From: Macrotrachela quadricornifera
Taxonomy: Eukaryota > Rotifera > Eurotatoria > Philodinida > Philodinidae
Assembly: GCA_022393335.1 (NCBI GenBank)
Contig: JAJEKB010025140.1
Location: forward strand, 1 to 64,000
DNA length: 64,000 nt
Direction: 5' to 3'
Of the stretch, positions 14,641 through 30,388 are shown piece after piece (position 1 is the first letter of the stretch; each line of letters begins with the position of its first letter). The notes beneath the pieces were generated by a model. That model had not been told where the DNA came from. It made no database searches and saw only the letters and a list, made by a program, of their open reading frames with translations. The translations under genes and the position numbers were made by a program.

Positions 14641-16266
14641 AGTTTCTTAAGATTTTTTGAGATTTTAGTGTGCAAAGCATCATGAGTCTATCTTCATTAA
14701 AACAAAAGCACTTTGAAGTATTCAGGCACAAAGCTAAAATACGTTTGATCTTTTCAGAAACAAGCTGTAAACACGAACCTTTCTATAGTAGACAAAATTC
14801 AGCAAGTTCTACAAGATACATGAAATCGTAGCTGAAAAGAGTTAGGGCATCGGAAAATGTTTTCGTATGACTATAAAATACTTACTTGAAATTCAACGAC
14901 AGAGGGGATAAAACAAGAGTAAAAATATTCCGTTTTATTTGGTTGATCCGTTATTGAATGATTAGATTAAACCAAGAAGTTAGTAATCCGTCTATGTCAT
15001 CATATTCTCAATAATACGGATATGTTTAGACTACAAATGACATGCTTTTTAATTTCCTAATGAGCATGCAATTCTCTTAAAGAATCAGTCATATTTTTTC
15101 ACAATATTGCCTTCTCGTTTTCTATCTACCGTATTTTAATTATCTTCGACAAATTAGAATGGTCTACGCTTAAATTTCCAAGTAATAACTAAAATCTTCC
15201 CAGATTATTAAAACACAATGCGTACTTGACCCATAATAGAATTGTTAGCAGATGTCCTCAGTTATAATAGTTTATTACTGAAATAAATATCTGATAAAAG
15301 TTCCATATTCACTATCTTTTTACTCTTCTTCATGCTCTTCGAATTCGTTAGTATTCACCCTGGTTTTCGATAAAAAAAACTTCCTCCTTCAACATTCGAT
15401 GAACAATACTTATAATCAAATTATGGGGTCTAGTTAGTATTTTATTTTAAATATTCTGTATATAGAAAGAGTTAATCCTTGAGTAGTATATAAAAAATCT
15501 ATGTATTGTGTCTCAATGTTTATACAGCATCAAAGATCACTTTCGTTATATGAAACAAAATTTGAAGCCATCATCTTAAATTTACTCTCAATTCCAATTC
15601 TTTAGAACTGTTGTTCCTTAAAGTCATGCCTATCGCGGTTAAAAACCTTGAAGCGCCGGGTTCGCTATTTAAAATCAAAGTAATTTTTGATACTTTAACT
15701 TTTTTTGACGTAGAAAACTTCCATTTTCACGTCAAACTCATATAGTCGAAAAACCGTCCTGGCCATTTCTCCCAGATAGATGATCAGTTTTTCCTACATA
15801 AATAGTGAGTGTGACTATTTAATAAGTATCCCTTACCTATTATTTATGGTAAACTTTACAAGTGATCGTAAACACACAAAAAAACGATCCTTTTTCATTA
15901 GTGGTCCTATATTCACGAGCAAAGAATATGCACTTGAAGGTTAGACTGTCCAGAATTAAGTGCATATGGTTACATAGTATATATATATATATATATATTT
16001 AATTCAAAGGAGAAAGAGTGAAAACATCGAAAGAAAGGAGAATTCATCTCGATTGATAACGCAATAGCAGTGTTATATGTTTTTGTAGAAACACTTTTAA
16101 ATAGGATAGATCTTACGACCCAAACAGTGCCTATATACTCATATCAAGTTGAATTATTTAGTTTCTTAACATAAAAACAGAAACAAGTTATCATTTATGA
16201 GACTATTACAATAATTGATGAGAGAAAAGATTGATTGGGACGTAATATAAAAATTAGAAAAAAATA
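14641..16266. other. gene-poor spacer with a TA microsatellite
   Basis: No convincing frame. A pure (TA)n tract lies at about 15979-15998. The stretch 15640-15790 is locally richer in GC (GAAGCGCCGGGTTCG) and looks like the edge of an old mobile element, but no partner end was found. Confidence 0.35.
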
Positions 16267-17052
16267 TCAGGAAAACAGGACAGCTGCGATGCCTGCTGAT
16301 AAACTACTGCTATTATTAATAAGACGACATCGACGTAGTGATTGTGCAGCTATATTTGTAAGAAAAAGAATCATTGCCTTAATATCAATATATTTACAAA
16401 CTAAATTAATTGTATGTAAATAATTAAATCTTCCTACATCTGTAACACCTTTATGCGGGTAATAAGTGTTTATTGATCGCAATGATTGCAAGTAGGGCAT
16501 ATTATTTAATAAAAATTGATAATTTATGAAACAACGTTGACTATTAAATATTAGATGTTTAATAGTTGATGGTTTATCTAATATACCATCACAATCACCA
16601 AAATGTAAAAATGTTGAATTAAATTCCAATCTTTCAATATTGTTTAAACATAAGGCTTTTTCAAATACTTTTTGTCGGTCTTTACTTCGAACATAAATTG
16701 TTAAATATTTTAATTTATTCGGAAAACTGCATGGCCAATTAAGTTCTGTTACATTGTGTAATATAAGTAAACGAACTTGATTAAATTGACCTAGATTAAC
16801 AGGAGCCATTTGATACATATTCTGAATACGTATTGATATTACATTATTAATATCAATGTATGGAAGAATATGTTTTCGAAAATGTGCATTTATAAATCGT
16901 ATATGTAATCGCACATGTCCATTTTTAAGAAATAATGAAAAATGTGGGATTATATCATTAAATGAATTAAATAATTCATCTACATAAAAGTATTCAAATA
17001 AATCCAGCAAAATATCCATACATAGTCTATCAGTAATTCGTACTATTGTCAT
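16267..17052 (-). CDS. F-box-like / LRR-type protein, bdelloid-expanded family type, probably truncated
   Basis: An intronless 261-codon frame. The N-terminus (ITDRLCMDILLDLFEYFYVD, then ELFNSFNDIIPHF) has the LP-x-E-I-L-x-x-I-F-x-Y-L layout of an F-box, although the usual LP is replaced by RL. The rest shows repeated I/L-x-x-L spacing (QVRLLILHNVTELNWP; LKYLTIYVRS; IERLEFNSTFL; IKHLIFNSQ; LHTINLVCKY), typical of short leucine-rich repeats. F-box proteins recruit substrates to SCF ubiquitin ligases. The frame ends soon after LRRCRLINN, where I would expect more repeats, so the C-terminus may be lost or the gene may be decaying. Family identification rests on remembered resemblance. Confidence 0.6.
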   Translation of the reverse strand: MTIVRITDRLCMDILLDLFEYFYVDELFNSFNDIIPHFSLFLKNGHVRLHIRFINAHFRKHILPYIDINNVISIRIQNMYQMAPVNLGQFNQVRLLILHNVTELNWPCSFPNKLKYLTIYVRSKDRQKVFEKALCLNNIERLEFNSTFLHFGDCDGILDKPSTIKHLIFNSQRCFINYQFLLNNMPYLQSLRSINTYYPHKGVTDVGRFNYLHTINLVCKYIDIKAMILFLTNIAAQSLRRCRLINNSSSLSAGIAAVLFS

Positions 17053-20000
17053 GACTATTATCTAAAACTAAGGACAAATATTCTATTTTTATTATAATCT
17101 CGAGTGAAACGCGAGCGTATTCACGTGAAATGATGTACATATGGGTCATATTGTCGTTAGAAAAATATATAAAGTATGCATGTGTATAACATGCGTACTT
17201 TGAAAATAAAGACGCAAAAGAAGTAATCAAGGGTTCATCGAGGTATAAGATTAAAGTACCTAATGTGTAGATAGTCTAGCTTATTTCATCAACAATCTAG
17301 ATAAACTAACGTATATGTTACGAAGATATTTATCAAAACATGCAAAAGAAAAGATAGACCAAGGTTAATCTAGAATAATGGAAAACAGACTTCGATGGAA
17401 TAATCATGTTATTCATCTGAATAAACTATTTATATTCTGGCATTTATATATTCTTTTTCTCTTTAAATAAATAAAATCATCGAAGAAGGAATGTTCTCAT
17501 TCAAAATAATTATTAACATGACATAAAAAAATTAACTTTTCTTGATAAATCACTTTGAATCTTTCTCTTTTTCTTTCTAAAGATATTCTCAAAAAAATTC
17601 ATGTTTTATTAATATTTAATGCCTTATTTTATTCATAAAACAAGTGGCTAAAAAGATATACGCATACTACTATGAACAGAGAATAATGAAGTCAATAAGG
17701 AAAATGAGTCATGTTGCATCAGTTTCTAGAGGCATAAAAGTCATCCTAACCGATATATAATAAAAAAAAAAAGACAAACTCTCTGGAAGTATTTATAAAA
17801 CCGTTAATCAATAGTCTTTATTCTGATTTTCTAACATAGTTTCTCTATCGATCATGTGATGATCTATTTCAAAAGATTTTTAGATAATAAAAAATATTTA
17901 GATTAATATTGGAAATTATTAAACTATCTAATATTTGATATACCTTTTAAAGTTTCTACATAAAATAGTCTTTAGTATTTTTTCCATTAGTCTAAATAAA
18001 CCTATTCTCAAATAGAGGAAAATTAAAAAATAAAAATCTGACAAGATTTTTATGTAATGTCTCATCAGAATATATAAAAAGAAAAAAAAAGCTGTAAATG
18101 ATAATCATTAGTTTTCAGCTAAATATATGGGTCTTTCTTTAAAACTTTTATCTTTGACTATAAGAAAAAGATTAAAGAAAACCCGACTTTAGAATACACA
18201 ATATCTATTTCTATTTTGTAATTAGTATTCAAAATTTTGTGCCATCTGAATATGTAGAAACAACAATTTAATTTGCACATAAGCCTAGGTTTTACACTTA
18301 ATCTGTTTCCTTTCAAGTGAAACTTGAGGTATTTGTATATACAAATGAGAAAATGTCAGAGTGTTAGGTAGAAAAATATGAATATTTTCACATAAACATT
18401 GTTCTGTTGCGTGGATTTTGTTGATAGAGTCTTTTATTTATGCACCGGTTCATTCGTGACAGAAAATATGGTATTTATTAATACATGACTTAACTAAGAT
18501 TTAAAATAGGGAACAAAAAAAATATTTCAAGTAATATGATAGAAAGAATTTTTCTAATACTTTTTTCACCCACACTATTTTGTTTTCTTCTTTAAGTATT
18601 ATCTCGACCTGTATATAAAATAAACTTTACTAGACAGAATTTTTTGTCCTGTATCCTATGAATTGCTCATATTCTACAGAATTCTAATAAAAATTATTCG
18701 GTATAATGTTTTGATAGGATTCTAGTTTTCTTCAACAGTTTCTGAACGTTTTATTATTATTTTTTTTAGAAGTATTATTGTTTTAAGAAGATCTTTATTA
18801 TGATTTCTATCAATGCAAACATATTTGATTTATATCTTATTTGTTCTTGCATTTCACACTTTAGATTTAGTCATAATTATCGAACAGCTGTTAAGATATA
18901 ATCAGAGGTTTAATCACCTTGAATATGTGACAATATATTAGTGGTAAGAATAGAAGAGAAAAACATAAAAATTGACCTTGATACTCTTCTTACTCTCTCC
19001 CTCTCTCTTTCTCCTTTTTTTTTAAAGTCTTTGGCTTTTTTTTATCCTCATTTTACTAGATATGAACCACTCTTCAAAATAAGCGTTGTCTTCCAAACTG
19101 TCGTCGAGCATCGGTGAGGTATGAGAAATAAAAATGATGACTAGACGCATGAGCTCGTCATGACGACTCATGTATGTCTATTAGCGTTCGTAGCGAACAC
19201 TGCGGATGTTGATTTGCATTGATGGTGTGACGCAGAAAAAAAGCGAGAGAGGAAAGAAAAAAAAAACTATTTTTTTTTCGAGCTGTCGTCATTTTATGTC
19301 GTAAATCGTTGTCACTCTCTCTCTTTCTCTCTCTGACTTGTCGATTGTATCAGGTAGGAGAAAGCTGTGTGAACTATGAAAATGATGAAAGGAAAAAAGA
19401 GAACGAGAGAAAAAGGAACAGTAATGGTGAAGGCAAAATATGAGAAATAATGGTAGTAGGAAGCCAAAATCATGTTTGTCTCCTGAATCATACTTTATCC
19501 ATACAGATACCTATCGTGCGTGTTCCCCTCGTTCGTTCGTTCGTTCGTTCCGTTTTTTTCTATCATATAGTTTTATAGTACGCATACTAGGTTGTAATTC
19601 TTCGTTGTGTTACATTAAATCAAACATAAAAGACTACAACGATATTTTTGCCTTTATTTTATTATTCCTCTCTGGAGAAAACATTAATATTTTGTAAGTA
19701 ATATTATTTTTTCTAAATTTTGTATTGAAAACGATTTAGAGAAAGGCCTTAGTTTTAAGTTGATACACATGTAGATGGCCAAGACATATAGTCATGATGC
19801 TCTAAACATTTTTTCCTAGGTAAAGTCTATTTAGCTGGCGTAAATTTGGTTCATTAAGTAGTATTGAAGCGGGGAAAAGATCATTCTATGATATTACCAT
19901 AGTCTTTCATAATTTTTTTTTCTATGAAAAAAAAATAATGGAATGATCTAATTACAAAAAAAAAGTGAAACCATAAAATCTTAGATAAGCAAAATACAGA

Positions 20001-20596
20001 ACATCGAAAATTTAATATATTCTTGAAATTTCTTTTTTCTTTTTTTTTCTTGTCCTCTCACGAATGTTTGATCAATATTGTACCTTTGACAACAATTGCA
20101 TCGTTAACAACAACAACAACAACAACAACAAAAACAAGAAACTGATGAATTTATTTCTTTTTCTTCGTCATTTTTTCTTACGTTATGAAATAAACATGAC
20201 GACAAACATTCTGGAATCTTGTTTCTTTTGTTTTTTCCGAAGTATATATAGGAGTTTAGCATGAACAGATAAAGCAAGTACTTTTTTTGATATATATATA
20301 TCTTTCGTATTAAAATAATCAGGTTTATACACTGTTACTTCAGCGCATATGTATAAGCCTACTCCGTTCCAGTTCAATGATCACATACATATATAAAATA
20401 TAAAACGCAGTTAGAGCAAATATAAAAGTGCAACACATGGTATGAGTAGGGTTTTTTTTAAACATTTATTTGTCAATGTATTGACACATCCGCGGAGGTT
20501 TGGAACAAATAAAATATTTCTCATCACGAGCATGAATCATACAAAACATTTATAAATATTCTATTATTCTGTAATTGTAAGATTCCAGATTTTAAC
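17053..20596. other. intergenic region and probable 5' region of the first DEGS gene
   Basis: The first 2 kb is AT-rich and featureless. From about 18960 to 19600 composition changes: CT-rich microsatellites (CTCTCTCCCTCTCTCTTTCT near 18990; again near 19310), several CG-containing stretches, and a (CGTT)n run near 19528-19550. An (AAC)n run lies at about 20107-20130. A possible non-coding 5' exon ends at a GTAAGT donor near 19695, with a candidate acceptor TTCCAG just before the DEGS start codon at 20597. That would give a 5' UTR intron of about 0.9 kb; this is inference only. Confidence 0.4.
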
Positions 20597-22343
20597 ATGG
20601 GTGCCCGTCTTGCACGTTCTGATTTTCAATGGGTTTACTCTGATGAACCGCATACTACACGTCGAAAAGAAATGCTACGTATGTTTAAAAAATTCTTTTT
20701 TTCTAAAGAAAAAAAAAAGATTTTTTTTTTATCTCATTTTAGAAAAATATCCTCAAATAAAACAATTAATGGGTCATGATTGGCGTATTGCTGCTCAAGT
20801 TTGTGTTACTGTATTAATACAACTAGTAATGGCTATTGTAGTACGAGATCTTTCATGGAAATATGTTTGGCTTTTCACTTATGTTATTAGTGGTACACTT
20901 AATCATTCACTCTCAATCAGTTTTCATGAAAGTATGAAATAATAAGAATACGAAATTTATAAAAAAAATACTTTTGTTTTTTTGTTGTATTAAATTTTAG
21001 TCGGTCACAATTTAGCATTTGGTAATCATAGACCAATAGCAAATCGAATTCTTGGTTATATAGCTAACCTTCCTTTATGTATTCCATCATCAGTTACGTT
21101 TAAAAAATATCATATTGATCATCATAAGTTAGTCAAAATAAAATTTATTAATAAAATCAATTATTTTTATTGATATTCAGATTTCAAGGTGATGATATGC
21201 TTGATCCAGATTTACCAACTTATTTTGAAGCATGGTTATTTCAATCACGTATTGGAAAAGTTTTTTATATTGTAGCTCAACCATTACTTTATGGTGTTCG
21301 ACCATTATTACGTGTACCAAAACCAATTACATTACTTGAACTAGTTAATCTCTTAATTGAAGTTATTTTTGATATTATGATTATGTATTTTCTTGGACGT
21401 AAATCATTAATTTATTTATTATTTGGAACTCTACTTGGTCTTGGGCTTCATCCCATTTCTGGACATTTTATATCTGGTTAGATAATATAAAAACTCAGGG
21501 GTGTCGCGAGGTGAAAAATATTGGGGAAAGAGATGTTGAAAATTTTTCAAAAACTAATGAGAAAAAACATGAAATTGTTGAAAATTGGGGATGTTCACAA
21601 TTTTCTCGAAAAATTTCGAGATTCGATGAGCAAAACAAATAAAATTTTCCGATATTGGGAGGGGGGGGGTCACCCACCCCCGCTGTAGCGGCACCCCTGT
21701 ATAAACTTCTTCTATTTTTACTATTTGATAAATTTTATTTGTTTAATTTAGAACATTATATATTCGTTGAAGGTTATGAAACTTATTCTTATTATGGTCC
21801 ATTAAATTATTTAACCTATAATGTTGGTTATCATAATGAACGTAAGATTTTATTTTATTAAAAAAAAAAATGAAATAACTTTTATTATTACATTTACGGT
21901 CTTTTTTTTTTAGATCATGATTTTCCAAATATTCCTGGTTATTTATTACCAAAAGTAAGAATATAATTTTAATAAAATTAATTTTTATATTTTATTTTTA
22001 TTTTTAGTTAAAAAAAATCGCACCAGATTATTATGATAATTTACCATGTCATTATTCCTGGGTTAAAGTTTTAATTGATTTTGTTCGTAATCCAGATTTA
22101 GGACCACAATCTCGTATACGTCGTACGATACGTTCGGATGCATTAAAATCAAAAAATGCAATTGATTTAAAAAATAAATCGAAAGTAAATGAAGTTTTAC
22201 ATGATGTTGTCGATAATAATAATAATACATCTTTATCCAAAAATGAAAGAAAAACACTTAATAAGAAAAAACATTCTGGAAAACACAATGAAATATCATC
22301 ATCAATAGGATTAACCAATGGAAAATATTCGAAAGATGAATGA
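20597..22343 (+). CDS. DEGS1: sphingolipid delta(4)-desaturase, copy A, with C-terminal extension
   Basis: Seven exons: 20597-20678, 20743-20931, 21001-21127, 21181-21476, 21752-21841, 21914-21954, 22008-22343, giving 386 residues (human DEGS1 is about 323). It introduces the 4,5-trans double bond into dihydroceramide at the ER membrane. All three di-iron histidine boxes are present: HEIGH (89-93), HIDHH (128-132) and HNEHH (259-263). The N-terminal [18 protein letters not shown] and the block HPISGHFI plus [13 protein letters not shown] are diagnostic. The C-terminus carries about 70 extra Lys/Asn/Ser-rich residues absent from copy B. Intron 4 (21477-21751) holds a hAT-type MITE. It is oriented tail to tail with copy B. 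Confidence 0.95.
21496..21699. mobile_element. hAT-type MITE (204 bp) in an intron of DEGS copy A
   Basis: The element begins CAGGGGTGTCGC and ends GCGGCACCCCTG; these terminal inverted repeats match at 11 of 12 positions. It is flanked by 8-bp repeats TAAAAACT (21488-21495) and TATAAACT (21700-21707), 7 of 8 identical. CAGGGGTG-type ends with an 8-bp target duplication are the signature of hAT transposons. At 204 bp and with no transposase frame it is non-autonomous. It is clearly GC-richer than its surroundings, with a G9 run near 21661. Without it the host intron would be about 63-71 bp, the local norm. Confidence 0.85.
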
Positions 22344-23577
22344 TAAAATAACATAGAAGAAAAAAACACAAAAACATGTGCGTGCATGTGTGTGTGTGTA
22401 ATTTTTGTGTTGTCTCTATTTATTGGGAAATTTTTACTTTTGACACCGTGTATTTTTTGCAAGTGATGATGAAATCTGAGAGATTATGTTTTCTATGTAA
22501 AGGACAAAATAGTATTAGAAAATTTTATTAAGAAGTCAAATCTATAATAATACGTCCATTTTATTAGACTTGTAGGTCAGATCTCTACAAGATTAATTTA
22601 GTAGAATTTATATGAAAAATACTCAGTTTTAATTAAATGGTACTAATTATTGGTTTTATTTCATTTTTATTTTGACAATGCCATTGTTATGTAGATAGAC
22701 ACTAATTTAGATTTTTTTAATGACAGAGAAAAAGAAGTTAACTTACCCCTGTAAAACAAATATGATCCTTATTGCTAATTTTTAATATAGTTCCAATAGA
22801 AAAAAAAACTAATTAATTGTCCTCTGCATATGTGATTAAGTTTTTAATCTCTGAGATATCTGAAGCAGAACAATAGATCGGTGTCTATTAAAAAATGCTC
22901 AAACTACAACCATATACACCTGCGTTCTCTGTTTTGTGTTGTTTCGTCAATTTTCTCCGTCCGTATGCACGTGTATATGTATACACAAGTATATTTCCTT
23001 GTTTTTTTCTCTTTTGCTTCAATTAAGTTCGTTTTTTTCTGTTATTCTGTGAATAAATAATGGACAAAAACAAAAATATTTAATGAGTTTTTTTTTCTTC
23101 TTTTGTTAACAACCATAACGATTTTATTTATGTTGTTTTTTTTTTCCATTTACATTACCGTTGTAACATAATGAAAAATGGAAGACATCGTATATTATGT
23201 ATACTATATGAAAGCACGTAACAAGCGATAGACAGAGAACAATATCAATTAACTAACGCACAAATACCATTGTGAATAACAAAAAAAAGACAAAAAAAAG
23301 ATGAAAACATTATTGTTGCAATGGAGATGCAGAAAATCTAGTGATATTATGAGCATTTCAGATGAATGAAGCGAGCGAGACCCAAAAAAGAAAGAAGAAG
23401 TCAGACAAAAAGACAATTATGAAAAAAAAATCACCGGCTATAGGTTTTTTAATCCTAACACTATTTATGCCGGAAGGTTGAATAGAGAAATATTTTCATT
23501 CATTGCTTTAATTAATATTATTTTATTGATTATCAGTTGACTTATAGAAATTGAAAAAGTAATATTTATCATTCTTC
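22344..23577. other. spacer between convergent DEGS genes
   Basis: A 1.23-kb spacer holding both 3' UTRs. It has a TG-rich stretch (GTGCGTGCATGTGTGTGTGT near 22380) and poly-purine or poly-pyrimidine tracts. No coding frame and no inverted-repeat remnant of the duplication event is visible. Confidence 0.5.
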
Positions 23578-26070
23578 TTATTCCTGTTTATTAGCTTGTA
23601 CTACTGCACTTTTTAATTGTTGTTCATATTCTTGTTGAGTTGGTACTGAAACACGTCCAATTTTTGTTGGTCGAGTTACACGTGCCCACGGACCAACGTT
23701 ATCATTCATGACAAAATCGTAAAGTACTTTTGTCCAACTAAAATAAAAAAAGAAAAGAAATAATGTCAAAAATATTTAAATAGTGTTTTTTTTTTGTTAA
23801 GAAATATATTCATTGAATATCAATTGGCAATAGATAAATGATAGTAAACATTATAATATTCCTTTTTTCTTATAAATTAGTCATTAGAACTGTTTAAAAA
23901 TCTTGATTTAAAATTTTAATTATTTTTTATAGAGTAGATGAGTTAAGGATATCCCCTCGGTTTTGACGATTTTTAGATCTCAAAGACGAGAAGTACGATT
24001 GAATTGAAATTTTTATTACAGATAGACCGCCTAAAATGATGAGACGTATGTTCGAGGAAAAAACTCTTTGAAGCAGCTTTCATGATTTTTTTATTACATA
24101 GATTGTCATCTTGCCATGGACAACTCTTTTTTTTTAACTTTGTACGATTGGGCTGAAATTTCTTTTGGAGATACCTATGACTATATATCAGAGGTAGTTT
24201 TGAGCTTTTTCAAAAACCTCATTTTCTTATTTCTACAGCGCATATAAACAAAAAAAAGTTCGAAAACAAACAGAGAAAAGGGGTAACTTTAAGGGCAGAG
24301 GTGTTCATAGAGTACGTTTTTTTGTTTTACCTTGACCTTATAAAATATAATATTCCATAAATATTTTTTTTTTCTATTCTGTTCTGTCATCAATCACAAG
24401 GTTAATCAGAGCAAAATAGAATCCTTTGCAAAAAAAAACGAATATTTTATATTTATATTTAAACTAGGATGGCAATGTTTTTGTTTATGCGTTATTTAAA
24501 ATACGAGATTTTATTAGACTCCGTGTACAAGTCATTATAATCGTTTAGATGTAAACGATAACATGGCGACAAAAGTAAATAAAATAGATACGCAATTTAC
24601 ATCAACAAAAGAGAAAAAAATATTAGCGTGAGGGTGATCGCGCAATTTTGTTTTTATTTAGTGCATTAGAGCAATAAAAACACGAGCAATATTTACAAAT
24701 ATGTGTTCACTGTTATGATTTCATTACTCTTATTTCCAAACAAAAGTAAAAATCTGAAATTTTCAGAATATGTGAGTATCGTTCTGCTCTACTCCATGAA
24801 TACATCTTATTAAGAAGATCTGTAAAAATTTTGCATAATCTAAGTTTAAAATATTGACTTAGCTCAAATTCTTCACTACTATATTTTAATTCAACAAATG
24901 AGCTCTGCCTATATAAGAGTTTTCTCTTCTCATTAATTCCTTATTTTCTGTCTATTATTTTAAGATCGTTAGAAAAAAAAATATTAAGAAAAAATCAAAG
25001 AATTTACCTTTTATAACATGGTAAGTTATCATAATATTCTGGGGCAATTTTTCGTACTTTTGGTAAATTTCTTCCTGGTATATATGGAAAATCATGATCT
25101 AAAATATAAAACTTATGTAAAAAAAAATTTAGAAAAAAGAAAGAATTTTTCTTACGTTCATTATGATAACCAACATTATATGTTATAGCATTAAGTGGTC
25201 CATAATAAGAATATGTTTCATATCCTTCTGTAAAAACATAATGTTCAGCAATAAAATGTCCAGAAATTGGATGTAATGAAAGTCCAAGAGCAGTACTTAA
25301 TACAAAATAAGATACAGTTTTTCCACCAAAGAAATAATACATTAAACCATCGAATGTAAACGCAATAATGATATTAATTATTTCTAATAAATGTATTGCT
25401 TTTGGAAAAACGAACATTGGTCGAAAACAATAAACAAGTGGCATTATTATTAGAAATATTAATTTACCAATACGAGATGAAAATAAAAATACTTCTAAAC
25501 GTGTTGGAACATCAGTATCATAAACTGTATCACCTTGAAAGCTAAAAATTTATTGTTTTTTTTTTTATTAATCAATTTAAACAAAAGAAAAAACATGTTT
25601 TTTCTTACCGATGATGATCAAGATGATATTTTTTTAATGTTATTGATGCGGGTACACCTAATGGCAAATTAGCAAAAAAACCTAATAAACGATTACACAT
25701 TGGTCTTGAATGACCAAATGCTAAATTATGTGTTAATTCATGTAATGCTAATGATAATGTATGATTTATAGTACCACCAATAACATAAGCAAAAAATAAT
25801 AATTTTGACCAAGAGGAGTCTTTTAGAAGTATTGCAACAATAATTTGAATAAATACTGATATAACTACTTGAATTGACATACGCCAATCATGACCCATTA
25901 ATTGTTTTATTTCTGGATATTTTTCTAAATAATAAAAAAAAAAAATATTCAAAATTTTTTATATCTTTAATTTTTAAAATTAATTTACTTAATATTTCTT
26001 TTCGACGTGTTGCATGAGGTTCATCAGTATATGCATGATAAAATTCATGTGTTGTTATATATTGCCCCAT
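23578..26070 (-). CDS. DEGS1: sphingolipid delta(4)-desaturase, copy B
   Basis: Five exons in transcript order: 25989-26070, 25609-25924, 25156-25541, 25008-25098, 23578-23737, giving 344 residues. Histidine boxes HELTH (89-93), HLDHH (128-132) and HNEHH (259-263) sit at exactly the same residue numbers as in copy A. It retains the animal C-terminus more faithfully ([20 protein letters not shown]). The protein should desaturate dihydroceramide in the ER. Introns after coding nt 82, 398 and 784 are shared with copy A; copy A alone has introns at 271, 694 and 825, and copy B alone has one at 875, which is long (23738-25007). It begins 376 bp from METAP2, head to head, so they may share a bidirectional promoter. 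Confidence 0.95.
23940..24260. repeat. diverged repeat pair inside the last intron of DEGS copy B
   Basis: Two stretches about 155 bp apart share GTACGATTG followed by TGAAATTT and, further on, AGATA (near 23991 and near 24146). The surrounding DNA is less AT-rich than a normal local intron. This intron is about 20 times longer than the common introns here, so it has probably absorbed an old repetitive element. The class is not recognisable. Confidence 0.4.
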
Positions 26071-26446
26071 TAGTTCTATCTACAAATAAAAGTCAAAGGT
26101 TATTATTCTTTTGTTTTTTTCTTTATATCAATAAACAATTAATTTTTCAAAGTATCTTTTATTATATACTTTTAAAAAATATAATCTTCTTTCATCTGTT
26201 ATATTATTATATAAAATGAAAAGTATATTAAGAACGGTGTATATATATCTATACTGTTCGCATCAATATAACTGTTCTTATCAAGATATTAAAAACAAAA
26301 CTATACTAGAGACATCTGATTGAGTCATCAAGACAAAGGCAATGAATACATTTTTTATTGGTTTTTTGTTGAGAAAATATTATAAAAAAAAATTGATAGT
26401 TGTTTCTTTGAGACTATTAGAAAAACAAACAGAATTTATTGTATAA
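26071..26446. promoter_or_regulatory. shared divergent promoter region, DEGS copy B / METAP2
   Basis: The 376 bp between two start codons pointing away from each other must hold the 5' UTRs and core promoters of both genes. It is AT-rich with TATATATA-like stretches near 26243 but no element I can define. Bidirectional control is inferred only from arrangement. Confidence 0.5.

Positions 26447-30388
<3,942 letters not shown>

Noticed and set aside
12990..15000. hAT transposase relic
   Set aside because: Coding-like decay is real, but I could see no diagnostic hAT motif or terminal repeats, so the class was left open.
21477..21751. MITE as the creator of a new intron (introner)
   Set aside because: GT and AG splice sites lie outside the terminal repeats and the intron without the element has normal length, so the intron predates the insertion.
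21655..21861. Frame spanning the MITE end and a DEGS exon
   Set aside because: It reads from the hAT MITE through intron sequence into the true exon at 21752; only the exon part is real coding.
22052..22462. 136-codon minus-strand frame
   Set aside because: Antisense to the last exon of DEGS copy A; no independent signal.
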